Shown here in pieces: positions 49,867 to 62,809 of a stretch of 64,000 nt of DNA. The translations under genes and the position numbers were made by a program. This stretch comes from Pachypanchax playfairii (taxonomy: Eukaryota; Chordata; Actinopteri; Cyprinodontiformes; Aplocheilidae): positions 1,175,851-1,239,850 of the forward strand of contig SSNP01000015.1 of the NCBI GenBank assembly GCA_006937955.1. Reading direction: 5' to 3'. The stretch's first letter is position 1; each line of letters starts with the position of its first letter. The notes beneath the pieces were generated by a model that saw only the letters and a list, made by a program, of their open reading frames with translations, was not told where the DNA came from and did not search any database.

Positions 49867-52336
49867 CCATCCATCCATCCATCCATCCATCCATCCATCC
49901 ATCCATCCATCCATCCTTGAGACTCACTTGTTCCTGTTTGGGGTTTACAGGAAGCTAGCAATCACTGGGTGAGAGGCAGGGTTACACCTGGACAGGTTAT
50001 TGGTTCATCACAGACACAAATCACTACTCATTCACACCTAGGGTTAATTTAGGGTCACCAAATCATCTAACATATATGTTTTTGGTCGGTCGTTATGGTG
50101 TTTACAGAGAAAATCCACATATGTAGGTGGAGAACATGCAAACTCTATATGGAGAAAGGTGTTGGCCAAGTTTCAAACTCAGAACCACCTCCTTTTTGTT
50201 TGCATCACACAACATTTTGTTGTTTTTGAAATGATGTATCATTTGCAGATTTGTCTTTTATGTTTCACAGTTACATTCAAAAGAAAAAGTCATGTTTTCC
50301 GTGTGGTGTTTTGTTCAGTTTTGTCGTGCTTATACCAGATTACAACTATACTTTTGATTTGCAGCAGACTTTTTAAATATTCACACATATCTGCAGTTTA
50401 GACCAAAACAAAAATGAATTAGTTCAACGGTGAGTGGCAGCTGTCGTACGTGACCAGCGAGGAAAACGTCATCTGCTTCACTCTTTGTAGCTCTTTTGTT
50501 GAATTAACCCTGTGACATCTCTGTGACTCTCCAAAGTGACTTATCTTGCTCTGTAGCAAACCTCCTTGATACCTTCTGTCAGCATGGATCACTCCTCACC
50601 TGCACAGAACCTGGACTGACACCACACCCCTGCGGCCCACAGGACTATTCCCATCAGTCTCAGCACACTGACAAAACAAGTGACCCTGCTGGCTTAAAGT
50701 ACAGCTGCTTTAAATTCTTGTCTGTAGTGATAAACCTCCAGAAAATTGATGGCTGCTTTGATGGAGGCAGCTGCAGCCTCAAACCTCACCAGCGATGTGG
50801 ACTCCAGCTCACAGTTCCTCTCATTCTCAGCAGGGGGGGTCCAACAATATGAAATCCAGTGCTGCCATCCAGCAAGAAACAGACTTACATTCTTCCAAAC
50901 AATAATCGTTTTTGAACAATGAATATCAAACAAGATGTAACCCAAATATCTTTTACACTTAACAAGTCACATGATGCTATTGATTAAAAACCACCTGTGA
51001 GCCGTCCAATGGGAATTAAGCTTTATTGTAATCGTTTAAAGTGGTCTTCACTGATTTTTCTTCAAGCATTCTGAAAGTCTTTCAAAGTTTTTAATTAGAA
51101 CTGCTCATGTTTTTTTTTTATGTTTATCATACCCCTGTTTTCAGAGTGATAATGACTCAAGGACAACGTAATGGTTAAATGGAAAACAAGAACTTGAGGC
51201 GGGAAAAAGACGTTTTAGGGATCAGAAACTATCAACAACAGATTAAAAATACCTGAAAAAACAAATCAAATCAATCAAAGATCTGAAACTGGACCTAAGA
51301 GTTGCATCACCCTTCAGTTGATAATCTGTTATATGTCAAACATTCTGCTAAATTCTCTTTGGGAATCACTTGTTGGTACCAAAACATTGTTTTATGTGTC
51401 ATCTTTGGTGTTTTTCATTGATCTATTTAAAGAAATATGATCAAATTCTGTCTCTGTGACAAGCTGATGTCTAACAAACAGTTTGCTATATTGTCTGGTT
51501 CATATGTCTCAATGTTTCAAAAGTCCAAACAAAATCACCAAAGAACCATTCATCATCATCACTGATTGCACAAATCTGGCTGCTTTGAAGCAAAACATCA
51601 AAAAAATGAGAAAAATCACAATTTTTACGCAGTTTGTTAAACTATTATTTTTTGCTGAAAGATAGTTGGAGAGCCCAGTTGGCAACATAAATCATTGACC
51701 AATGTTGCTAAATTAAATTAAATCCAGTTAAATTAGTGCTAAAATAAAAATAAATAAATAAATAATTCACACCAACTCTCCAAAGTCAAAGTTAGTTATA
51801 TAAAAACATTTGAAGCAAATTGTAAATTATAATCAGACTCATTAAGTTATGAAATGTCAATTAATAAAATATTCCCTATCAAAGGAACCAGCTGATCAGT
51901 CCTCCATCCTGAGCAGCACAAACAGTGGAAAGGAATGACTTCCTTTGAACAGGAAGAAACCTCCAACAGAACCAGAACCAGAACCTGGCTCAGGATTAGC
52001 CGCCTTCTGACTTGACCCACTGTATCACATGATAGGAAACAAAAAACAGATGAATTCGGGTCCACGGTTGTCATTTCTATGTAAAGATAAATAGAGTTCA
52101 AGTTAATGGCAGCAACAATAATAAATACAAACATGGAGAGTAAAAACAGTGTAGAAATGTGGTCAGTATGTCCTCTGGCAGTCTAAGTTTAAAGTAGCAT
52201 AACTAAAGGGATGGATCAGGATAACCTAAGATAACACTAACCATAGGATTATGTAAAAAGGTAAGTTTTAAGCCTAGTCTTAAAGGACAAAGTGTCTGTC
52301 TCATGGATTAAAGTGAGAGGAGAGGAGCCTGATAAC
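49867..52336. repeat. Second copy of the 2.47-kb segment
   Basis: Repeats 47387-49856 and then continues without a gap into unique sequence at 52337. Every open frame in it is duplicated at an offset of 2,480. Confidence 0.9.
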
Positions 52337-52570
52337 TATAAGCTCTGCCTCTCATTCTATTTTTAGAAACTCTAGGAACCACAAGCAGACCTGCAGTCTG
52401 AAAGGTAAGTGTTTTTTTAGGAACAATAAAATCTTTCTATGTGAGACGTAACATTTTAAACTATATTCTGGATTTTACAGGGAAGTGATCACTCCTTCTC
52501 ACTCTCATCCGAACTCTGGCAGCAGCATTTTGGATCAGCTGATCACAAAATATCAAAACCATTTTTTACA

Positions 52571-53769
52571 TTATCCACCCAACAGACAAACAACTTTTTT
52601 TCTTCTTCTCTGCAATAGATAACATAGTTTATAACAAATGACAGACCATCAGTTCACCAGTTTTACTTGAGTGTCTACTGTAGTCTCCGAGCTGTGAGAA
52701 GCACTTTAGCGGTTTAGATATCCATCGTTTATGTATTAATAAACAAAAGATGATTTTTAATTTTTTCTTTGTTGGTGAATACTGTATCAATGTTCTGATG
52801 CAGATATACCTCCAGTGTTGTAGAGAGGACAGGGTGAGAGAATTACAACATATACCAACGAGAATACTTACAGTCAACAACTGAATGAACAGAAAAGATT
52901 AAAAAAAATATTAAATGTTTATATTTAATTTTTAAATGCTGGCTGGATAACTAGTCTGTACCCTCCACCGCCTCTTATGCACTACACTTGACTTGATCTT
53001 CTTATTCCAACACGGGGCACTTAGCAGGAAATAACAATGGCCTAAATTGAATTTAATCAAAAGTTTGTAGATTACAGGTGAGAACAAACAGCAATTGGTA
53101 TTTGTTCCATCACTCGTGTGCTCAATACACACTGTTATATTAAATGCAGCTCATTGTGCCAGTTCTGCATCCCAAAACTAGGAACAAGTCTGGCAAGCGG
53201 ATCTGGCTGAACAGAACTGAACTGGATAACGTGGACATTTCGCCTCTATTGGTCTGATTAACAGCCTGAGTCAGGCTCCGAAGTGTAAGCATGACTGAGC
53301 CCAAATTCTTTCACACTGAGGCCTGAATCACCAAAAATCCCAGACACAAGATCACAACTCACTTCATATTTACTAACGTTTAGATTTTGAAGGCAAATCT
53401 GGCAGAATCAGATCAAGACTTGTTGTAAAAAACGCATTGTTTTATAATAAATATTTGATTTTCAGGCGCTGCTAAATCACTAAAAGCGTGCAGCCTTCAT
53501 ATCAGAGAGACAGAGGAAGTGAGAAAGAAAATGATGAAACTTGAGTGTAAGACACTTTTTTTTTTTGGACCTGCCATTTGTTTTAAACATTTCTTTGTGC
53601 TGTTAGCTTAGCTAGTTAGTAAAATGGATTACACCAGGATGGATTTATTACAATTTCACTATTCCAAAATGTTCCCATGTCTGAAGACATGTTAGCAAAT
53701 GTTACAGCTACATGAAATCTGGATCAAATTTAACCACAAGTTTAGAAAAACACTCGTCAGGTTCCATCG
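52571..53769. other. Intergenic DNA, nothing recognised
   Basis: AT-rich sequence with no supported exon, RNA gene or clear repeat. Confidence 0.6.
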
Positions 53770-54690
53770 TATCATCATTTATTGAACAAAAACAAAGAGA
53801 AAATGGAAGAGCAACTCGTCCTTCTCTGTCTGATGTTTCAGTCTCACATCATCGTGTAAGAACTTGCTCTTCTTCAGCTTCAGTCCACTGATGTTTGTAT
53901 TCATCTCTCTTGAGATACTTTTCAGTCATTCTGTTGTAGATTTGTTGACACGTTTGAGATCAATGTCCTATTTCAAGGTTCATCTGTCAGAAAGACACGT
54001 TGATTCTGGAACAAATAGACGAGTTCCTGCTCGACTCAAAGACTGCAAGAGGTTCAGGTCTGCAAAATAAGCCCAAATCATCAACCCTCCACTACCGTGC
54101 TGAGAGCTGGAATCAGGTGTTAGAAATGAGTAAAAGTTTGGGATCACTCAGAAATGTTTTTGTTATTCATGAAAACACACAAGATTATAATAATAACAGG
54201 AAATAAAGCAAATGAACAGGCAGATGAAAATGATGAATGTTTTGTGTTAATGATAGTAAAAGAAACTCCTTTTGTTTGGACATTAGTTTTAGCCTTGCAG
54301 ACCGGAGTCGTTCCACCTGTCTGATGAGATTTCACGCCGTGCTCCCTGGAACACTTCTGGAGATTGTGCTGGTCACTCCTCTACAGACAGAATTCTGATC
54401 GGCTGCTTCTTTTTCTTTTTAGTGAGCAGATTTGATCCTTTTTCAAACAGTTTGTTTCGGGCGTTTTCTTGTTGAATTGTCATGAACTTTAACCTGCTAA
54501 CAGAAGCCTGTGGAGTCTGAGGTGGAGCTCTTATTAGTTCCCTGAACGTTCACTCCTGGCTGCCACCTGCCTTGAATGTTTTACACTTGTGAATAAACTT
54601 TCTGTCTGTGGAATCAAAGATTTGAAATTGTTTAGAAATGACCTTTAACCTTTCCCAGATTGGTAGGCAGTGACGATTGTTTTTCTAAGG
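53770..54690. repeat. Degraded DNA-transposon-like repeat
   Basis: Phrases such as AAATAAGCCCAAATCATCAACC, GTCATGAACTTTAACCTGC and ACAGAAGCCTGTGGAGTCTGAG recur in a teleost repeat I recognise, and AAAGTTTGGGATCACTCAGAAA is reminiscent of Tc1-related elements. Ends not found and family not assigned. Confidence 0.35.
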
Positions 54691-54849
54691 GTTTTTCTCT
54701 CCTCTTGGGATTATGTTAACACAAGGCTTTATGCTCCAGACCAACAAACTGGTAAAACAATAACTGCTCACACTGATAACAATCAGTTAATCAATACATT
54801 TTAATAATAGTACATGGCTGACACTTTTCCTCTTAAGTCCAACTGAACC

Positions 54850-55190
54850 CACATTACACCAGATCTAAAATCTCTTCACTGGCTCCCTGTTGTGTACCAT
54901 GCCCAATTTAAAATCTTGGTGCTGACCTTTCGAGCCCTACATGGCCGGGATCCTATCTACATCAGCTTAATTAAGCCCTACAGCTGAGCTCCAAGCTTGA
55001 GGTCATCAGTTTTAAAACTCGAGGTAACCGATTGTTCAAAGCCGCGGTGCTCCAGTGGATACTCTGATCCTGTGATGTGTCTGATTGTATTTATCTTTTA
55101 AAGCATGATCTTTTCACTTTATGTTACTTCTGTGAAGCACTCTGCAACTACCGTCTGTGAAAAATGCTATACAAATAAACTTGACTTACT
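54850..55190 (+). mobile_element. 3' end of an L2/CR1-type LINE
   Basis: CTTCACTGGCTCCCTGTTG and TTTAAAATCTTGGTGCTGACC encode the decayed HWLPV...FKILVLTFRALHG end of a Jockey-superclade reverse transcriptase ORF. The tail (GAAGCACTCTGCAACTAC, ATGCTATACAAATAAACTTGA) is the usual short 3' end of L2/CR1/Rex elements. It is strongly 5'-truncated and carries stops. Confidence 0.75.
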
Positions 55191-57673
55191 TTTTACCCTC
55201 TAACCACCAAAGTAGCAGAATTGTAGGTATTTTTACCACCAGTTGACAGTAATGTATATCTTTAATTTGAACACATTTTTGTGAAGTCAAACATGAAACA
55301 TTACAGTAAAAAAGAAAACAAAAAGCTGAAGCTATGACGGTCTGTTTGCTGAGGAAACTTTGGTGGTTAAAGACTCACTCTGATCGTCTTTTTAGCTATT
55401 CTAAAATGTTCTTAGTAGTCTTTAAAATATGATTATGGCATTTTTACCCAAAATCAAAAAACCTTTGTTGTTTTCTAAATTGTAGTTTCTGCATAGTGGC
55501 AGTGCACTGCGGGCAGAACTGTTGGTACAGAGGATCCTGAGAGCTCTCTGTTTATGCTAGCGCTACCTGTAAGCTAGCTAGCTTAGCAGGAGCTTTTGGC
55601 TCACCCAATACTTTTTCTACATCACAAATGGACCCTTATTTAAAATGAATTTCTGCTACTGATTCACTGTGACTTGAATGCTTCTCAGAAATTCAATTTT
55701 GAGCTTAATTTTTTTAAGATACGTCCTCTAGCATCAGAAAAATGCCACAAGAACATATTAACAACACGATTTGCGCCATTTCCATCGGAGTGGGTCTTTA
55801 AAGGGTTAATTTTATCTATGGTGTGTTTTTCTACATTTGAGGAAAAACTAAACTCATTTAGAAAAAAAACCTGATCAGTTTCATTATGTCCCAGTTGGCC
55901 AATTTAAAAATATTCTGATAAATATTCCCTGGAATCTTTTTTTCGGTCATGGTTCACTCTGAAATGTATTAACACTGAATCTGTGTGTAGAAATCGACTG
56001 ACAGAACGTTTCTTTATGAATCTTAGAAGCACCACATGACACAGATGTGTACAAAGTATATAATCAAGTGTATTTTCATCTTTATCCACGTTCTGTACAC
56101 ATATTAAGATCCATTTCACATGAACACTATACAATAGCAATGAGTGAGGAATGGAATATTTTTCCGAGCATTGAGCGGCTCACATTGAATGGCACTTTCA
56201 TAAAGAAAAAAAAAACAAAAAAAAAAAAACAGGAAATTACAGAGCATGAATAAATTAAATTAAAAGGAGTTTATATCATCAGATTGAGCACATTTAAAAA
56301 TGCGAGAAAAAAAAAAGCAGTTTGTTTTAATCTCCTATTTACTGGATCATTTAAATGGTGAATTGTAAAAAAACAAACAAACAAAAAACACGAGTTTTGC
56401 AGCTATTTTAGGAGAAGAGTGTGCTTTTTCATCCAGATTAATGTTGATCAAAGCAACCGAAAATGTTAAGAGTGGTAACAAGATACATCGAAATATCAGA
56501 GAAATAGCATTACAATTCACAAATTCTTTAGTTATTCAACCCATAGAGTCTTTTTGATAACTTATAGAAAAAAAGGGAAAACAAAAACATGTTTGGCTGC
56601 TTTACAAGGATGACTCAGAGATTTGTTTCCCTTTTCCGTGTGCTTTTGAATTAACCAATGACAGTTTAGCAGGGAGTGAGGTGCTGAAAATCTTCTTTAA
56701 ATGTGATTCTGTGCTCCTCAGTTTGGACCCTGTCATGAAAAAAATGTGAGATGGGCGACTTCCCCCCCACCTTCGTCTCTTTAAGGATGCTTTATCAGTC
56801 TGCTAACCTTTTTATACAGAACATACACGCAGTGTTTTCTAGAGAAAAATCCCCTCACCTGTGTTTGACACTTGGAATATCACGGCAGTCTGACTGCAGC
56901 GTCTCACACGAATAAAGTCTCTGACTCCTCGTACTAAAAAGATTCACCCACCACAGTATGGAGAGTAGTTTCATTCCCATTTTCAGAAGCTGTTTCCTTT
57001 TTTTTTTTTTTTTAAATCCTGCGTCCTTTAAAGCACAATATACTCCCATCAGCAGAATAATCCCATTTCACGTGGACAAACATGGACCGATCAGGGAGTT
57101 CTAAAGTCACATAACGAAACGCTGCAGATGTGATGTCTTATCCGAGTAAAGGCTTCCTCTTCGAGTGTGCTTAGGAAGACTGCCGGGGCGCTCGCAGCTC
57201 ATCTGCCATAAAAATTCAATAACTGGCCTGTTCTGCCTCATGTATGATAAAGGGGGACATTGAGACTCAGGATGGAGAGTTACAATAAAGTCCAAAGAAA
57301 CGGGATGTTCTCAGCACTTTCCTCACAGAACCATATCTATGCTATGTACAAAGCTGAAGACGATGTTCCCTTTCGTAGCTGTTAAAAACATAAAATCAAA
57401 TCATACAGTAACAAAGAGAGTGAGTGCAGACCGAGCGTCCGTTTTGATACAGAGGATGAGTCAGATCTTGTGCCACAGAGAAGAATTTGTCACCGCCGGG
57501 AGCTGAGGCGACCTCGACTGCTGAAGTTATGTAAAAGTAATATATATTTGTTTTGTGCAGTTGTGACTTTTTTATTTCTGACAGAGAGCCTGATAAGTTC
57601 AGGCAGCAAAACAAAAGCTTTCCATCTCCTCCTCCTGCCTCAGTACCCGTCTGCCTTTTCTTCTTCTGCCAAT
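55191..57673 (-). other. nrxn2: nrxn2 3'UTR plus downstream flank
   Basis: The part nearest 57673 is the 3'UTR of nrxn2 on the minus strand. How far it extends could not be fixed. No other gene seen. Long A or T runs at 56205-56230 and 56998-57013. Confidence 0.5.
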
Positions 57674-60600
57674 TCAAACATAATATTCTTTGTCTTTGTT
57701 CTTTTTGCCCTTTGTGATGGCCTTCGCCACAGAGGCGGTGGCTGTGTTTTTGTCCTTGACCACTGCTCCGTTGCCCTCTGCAGCCGAACTGTTGGCAAAA
57801 GTGTGGCTCTGGTCTGCAGGGTAGGAGCCCTCGTCCCGGTTCCGGTACTTGTACATGGCATAGAGGAGGATAAGGATGCAGAGAGCAGCAGCGGCCACGA
57901 TGCCGACCACCATTCCTGTGGTGCTACTGGACTCCCTGATCACCTCCACGGCGCCAGGCTGGTTCTTTTCATCAGAGGCGGTGGGGTTGGCTGTGGGCAC
58001 ATGGGGAAAATTGGGGGGGTAAGTTAGTCCTGGTGTGTTTCGGGAAGATGGGGGAGCAGGGGGCAGAAGCACCTGGTCACGGTTGTGTTTTTTGCCTGCA
58101 GGAATGTGGAGCTGGTCAGGGTTGGTGGTGGGAACAAAAGGAGGTAGGGGGTGGGGTTTATGGACTCCACCCTCACCGGCAGCAGGAGGTGGAGGAAGGA
58201 CTGTCCTGTCAGTGACCATGGGGGAGTTCTTATTGTAAAAGTCCTCATCATCGGATTCCGTCATCTCCCCTGAGCCGAAAGCCGAGACTTCCACAGGGTC
58301 ACCGCAGTCCTCCTGGTCCGGGGGGCAGGAAGGGTGAGGAGGAAGGATCAAGGACTCTTTGGTGGTTTCAAGAGGGGAAAGGAGGGTGGGAGGAGGAGGG
58401 ATGACGGGGTAACGGGTGGCGATGGATGGGGGCTCAAGGGAATCCACTGTTATAATAGGCAACACTAATTCACCTCCTAGAAAAGACAGAGAAGAGGTAT
58501 TAAATCAGACCAAACAGCAAGAAGCTGGACGATCTAATATTCTACTCATGATGTAGAATATTCCAGATTATCAGCTGCTAGAGGCTGATTTATCTATGAA
58601 GCTCTGGCATCGTCTTCAATGTTTGCTTCTTACATGTGTAGGTGTCCAACACACAAACAAAAACACACAAAACATGAAAAACACAGCAGGACCCATGAGA
58701 GGCTGCAGGTGAAGGAGTGAATGACAGATAAAAAAAACAATAAATAAACATGATCCAGCCGTGTTGAAAGAACTTTAAATTACACGTTTTATGTTACCAT
58801 GCAAATGTCATTATAATGTTTCTAAGAAGTCAGATTCCTGTGTTTTGACCAATGATCAGTAAAGGTGTTTTTATTACTTATTATTTAGACATTGTAAAAC
58901 ATGTGCACAAAAGTGGATGGCAAAAATGAAACAATGAAAAGTATCAAACAGGATCTAAACGTTTTATTTTTTAGAAAAAGGCAAAAAAAGATCCATAAGG
59001 ACCTGAAACGGAACCTGAGAGACGCCTCGTCCTTTCAGTTCTTTGTTCAACAGACTGTCAGACTGAATTATTTTGGGTGTTTTTCTTAGATTCAAAATAA
59101 AATAAACTGGAATTGTATCTTCCTGACTGGCACCTAGTTACCAAGTGCCAAAAATGATCATTTAACTTTTATTTTAATCTGATGTGTCAACACAACAGCA
59201 GCTCATCCCTTGAGTTTAGAAGCTTTTAATGTCTAAATGATTGACAGGTCAGAGTGATGGGACTTCACAAGGTGACCTGGTTCCTCTCAGTCTACATGAC
59301 CTGTTAGAACGTCGACAGATTGAGGGACATTTAGAAGTTTTGATGTGAAGACCGTCGTGATGCTGCATCCAGGAGCTGTTCTCCTCCCCTGGTCTCAAGT
59401 CTCAGCAAACATCACACCACATACACCCTCCACTACACCGCGCTTCGGTTCCCGTTCCTTCACAACTCTCCTGGGACACATCTGGATGCAGCTATGTGCT
59501 AAAACACAGATGTCTCCAGTCCTCGAGGACCGCTACCTTGCAGGTTTTAGATGTTCCTCTGCTTCAGCACACATGGTTAAGATGAGCAGGTCGTTAACAA
59601 GCCTCTGTGGAACTTGTTATTATGATGAGGAGTGAATTAAATCATCTCAATCAGGTCTGGTGGAGCTGGAAACCATCTAAAACATGCAGGATAATGGTGA
59701 TCACAGAACACGATCACCACACAACCAAGAGACGGGGTCATGGTCCAGACACGAGGCCAGTAATGGTGTCGCATTTCTCTGATTGTATCACCAAATTCTC
59801 CAGGGCGAGTGTGTCTCATGACGTCCACCGATGTCCCCCCAACTCTCAACCCACGATCTTGATCCCCTGCCACCATGAAGGTTAAAATAACCAAACCCCG
59901 TCCTCGCCATGTCATGCTGAAACCATCCAGGTCCTGGCTTATTGTTTACTATCCTCCTGTGTGAAGAAAACCTTAACCAACAAATAAAAATTCCTTTGAA
60001 AACACTCGCAGAAAATGAATAATAATAATATTAAAAAAAACAACAAAAAACAGACAAAGTTCAAAGGAAAACTTTGAAAGACCTTCAAAAGGCCTGAGGA
60101 AATATTGATCAGGTCCGCTTTAAAGGTTTACAAAAGAAGCCTAACTCTTAGGAAATAAAAAAATAAAATACAAATAAAATGCTAACAGATAAAAAAAGTC
60201 ATTTAATACATTTTAAACCACAGCATGAAAAAATACAAATTATGTGTGTGTTTGTTTATATATCACAACATATTGGATTTAGAAACCTGACTGTCCTGTT
60301 TATGTTGGAGTTCCACTCATATTTATGGATCCTGGATTCTCTTTCATCTTTATTTCAGTCACACATTGCAGAGCGAGCCAATAACAAACAGTTCTGATAA
60401 GGTCAGATATTTAATGATGGCGTCTGTAATAAGGTCAGACTCATTCTTAAGTTCCTGATCTACCCGTCTCCCGTCCTAATGACCGCAGCACAAACGTTCC
60501 CTTATGTCTGAATGAGTGAGTTACACGTGGACAGGATGGATTAAAGACGCAAAGCTGTTCGTTCAAGCGCAAAGACAGAAACAGAAGCATGAATGAGAGA

Positions 60601-62809
60601 CAAGATTTGACAGTTTATGCAAAAACAGATGCGTTTGCTCAAGAATTTAATAAGATTCCTCCTGTTGTGTTTTTTTTTTCACCCCTAACGAGGAACCCAC
60701 CTGTTCCTGGTTCACACTCTTCCAGGTCTTCATCATCACTTGGACACTCAGCTGACGCCACCAAAATATCATCAGAGCTCTGAGGCTGAAAGAAAATTGA
60801 GAAAATGTTTGCAAATGAACAATCAACACATTTTCAGCGTCTACATCTGCAGCTGTGTTCTTTGTGAAGCGGGTTTTCTTGCTGACTGTTCTATTTAAGG
60901 AACACATGCAGAACGCAGCGTCGAGTGTTGTTGCTCAAAGTGACTCGCGTACGACTGCGTGTTTCAAACGCAGCTGCTTTTTATCCTTTTACCCCCCCGC
61001 AGCTGTTTTCATACACTGTGTGTACAAACAACAAATAAACACTACTGATAAATTACCCGCAGGCAAAATGTCATTTACATGCTTTCATTTTATTTTAGAT
61101 GAATTTCTGCCCCCCCCCCCCGCCCCCCCAAAAAAAAGGAAACCGGGAGGCATAGAGAGCCTCAAAACTGAACTGAAGCCAGATTATAGGTTCTTTTTGT
61201 CTAATTATTTTTGTTCTGATGAAAAGTTTTCTGTTGTATCGGAGAAAACGTAGTTGTTCGTAAATGTCGCAGCCTTTTAAAGTTTAAAGAAGAACCAAGA
61301 AGTCGGATGAATTCTTTGATTTTTCTTTTCTTATGCTGTTGAGTTTAAACGATCCTGAAACCAAAATGCTAAAGATGAACTCAGTGACTTTTTGAGCACA
61401 AGGATGTTCCTCAGACTTTAACAGACAATTTCTGCTTCTCGCAAAGCCTCAAAATGTAAATTAAACTTTTAAAACAGATTACCAAAACTTAAAAACCATC
61501 AAATCATGAACAAAATGTGAGGTGTAAATTAAATAGGAATAAGGAATCCAGAAGTGTTGTGTTGCAATATTTATATTATGTTTATTGTTACTGCTTTAAA
61601 CCCGTTTTACCAGCCAATGGGATAATGTGTAATATATGACTAATGGTGCCTTTCCACTGGTACCTACTCAGCCCCGCCCGTCTCGCCCCAACTCAGCCCA
61701 AACTCAACACTGCTTAAATTGTGTTTTGTTTTCATTGTGTACACAGAAGTGAGAGCAAGAGGTGGATGAGGGCGGGGTTTCACTCCAATTTCACTCCAGC
61801 TGTTGTGGTCTTTCACAGCACGGTAGTCTGCTTTCATCTTCTTTAGCTTCTTAGTCCGCTGAATTAAAGCCATGAGCGGCCATGAAGTCCGAGAGCTCTT
61901 CAAAAAACGTTTTCAATTCGTGTTGTACAGTCCAACTCTCACTGTATCATTTTTTATTGTAACATAAGCAGTAACAACAACAAATGTTTAGCTGTTTTGC
62001 TATTTAACTTCTGCCTCTTTTTGCCACACCAATAAGAAGCCAGCAGAGAAGAAGTTTGCGTTCTAGCGTTAGCCAATCACTGCTGCGGCCTGCAGCCCTG
62101 ATCGTACCACCTCCTGAGGTCGTACAAAAACAATGCGGCTCAACCCCGAAAATGGATAATGGAAAGGCTCTCAAACTGCACCAAGTGGAGCCGAGTAGAT
62201 ACCAGTGGAAAATCATCATTACAGGCACTGTATAGATAAAGAATCTAAAAAACACTCTAAAATTTTGGGTTTGTCTTATTCATAACTTCGTATTTTGATG
62301 ACAAGGTCAAATCAATCATGACCACTTTGTGTGTTAGCAAAAATATGTGCTCCAAATTTAAAAAACACAAACCATGTTCTCAAATCCTGTAATTAGGCAA
62401 ATAACAACCTTCCTCTTTATTCATAGACCAGTATACAGGAAAATACACCCTAATTTTAATCTTAGATCTAATTGCCCGACCTTTGAGATGCTTTCTCTCA
62501 GGCTGGGTGATCGTGTCCTGCGGGTGGTTGTAGTAGCCATGGTGGTCGTGGTCTCCATGATTGTGGTAGACATATCGGACACGGCCAGCGGCGTGGCAGA
62601 GGTGGTGTCGGTGGTCAGCACGGAGAGTGAGTCTCCGACCAGGCGCAGGTTTCCTTCCACCTGAACGCTAGGATCATTTTCGGCTGCCAGTTTGAGCACC
62701 TGAAGGCCGTTGTAGTACAGCCCTGAAATCTGACCCTGGAAGGGCCGGCCCTTGTCGTAACCACCAATTTTAATGGCTGCCTGGCTGTTAAAGATGGTCA
62801 ACTGTCTCC
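57674..62809 (-). CDS. nrxn2: Neurexin 2, last three coding exons
   Basis: Exons 62809-62481, 60785-60701 and 58476-57674, with matching phases (0, then 1). The first encodes the end of the last laminin-neurexin-sex-hormone-globulin domain (QLTIFNSQAAIKIGG, GQISGLYYNGLQVLKLAAEN) and a Thr-rich stalk. The second is the short acidic exon DDILVASAECPSDDED. The third holds a long Pro-rich stalk starting GGELVLPIITVDSLEPP, a membrane segment (GMVVGIVAAAALCILILLYA) and a cytoplasmic tail ending KKNKDKEYYV, a PDZ-binding C-terminus. The GGELVLPIIT stalk and the KKNKDKEYYV ending fit neurexin 2 better than 1 or 3. Neurexins are presynaptic adhesion proteins that bind neuroligins. The extracellular tail here is shared by alpha and beta forms. 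The rest of the gene lies beyond the right end of the window. Confidence 0.94.
58477..60700 (-). other. nrxn2 intron (stalk exon to last exon)
   Basis: No exon found apart from those listed. Contains a hairpin-type repeat at 59514-59702. Confidence 0.7.
59514..59702. repeat. Hairpin MITE-like repeat
   Basis: CAGTCCTCGAGGACCG...GCAGGTTTTAGATGTTCC on the left and GGAAACCATCTAAAACATGCAGG on the right form imperfect inverted arms around a spacer of about 100 bases. This is a very common short palindromic repeat of teleosts, thought to be hAT-related. No target duplication was established. Confidence 0.6.
61643..62222. mobile_element. Non-autonomous DNA element with Myb/SANT-like fragment
   Basis: The left end TGGTGCCTTTCCACTGGTAC and the right end read inward (ATGATTTTCCACTGGTATC) are imperfect inverted repeats; both continue into CTACTC. 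On the minus strand the frame 61903-61664 contains RTKKLKKMKADYRAVKDHN. This resembles the third helix region of Myb/SANT-like (MADF/trihelix) proteins encoded by Harbinger-type elements. It lies in the nrxn2 intron between exons 60701-60785 and 62481-62809. Confidence 0.55.

Noticed and set aside
52571..57673. Additional gene between pcnx3 and nrxn2
   Set aside because: Frames are short, none has homology I recognise or paired splice sites; the only coding traces are LINE and transposon remains.
57470..58027. 185-codon plus-strand frame
   Set aside because: Shadow of the GC-rich last exon of nrxn2 on the opposite strand.
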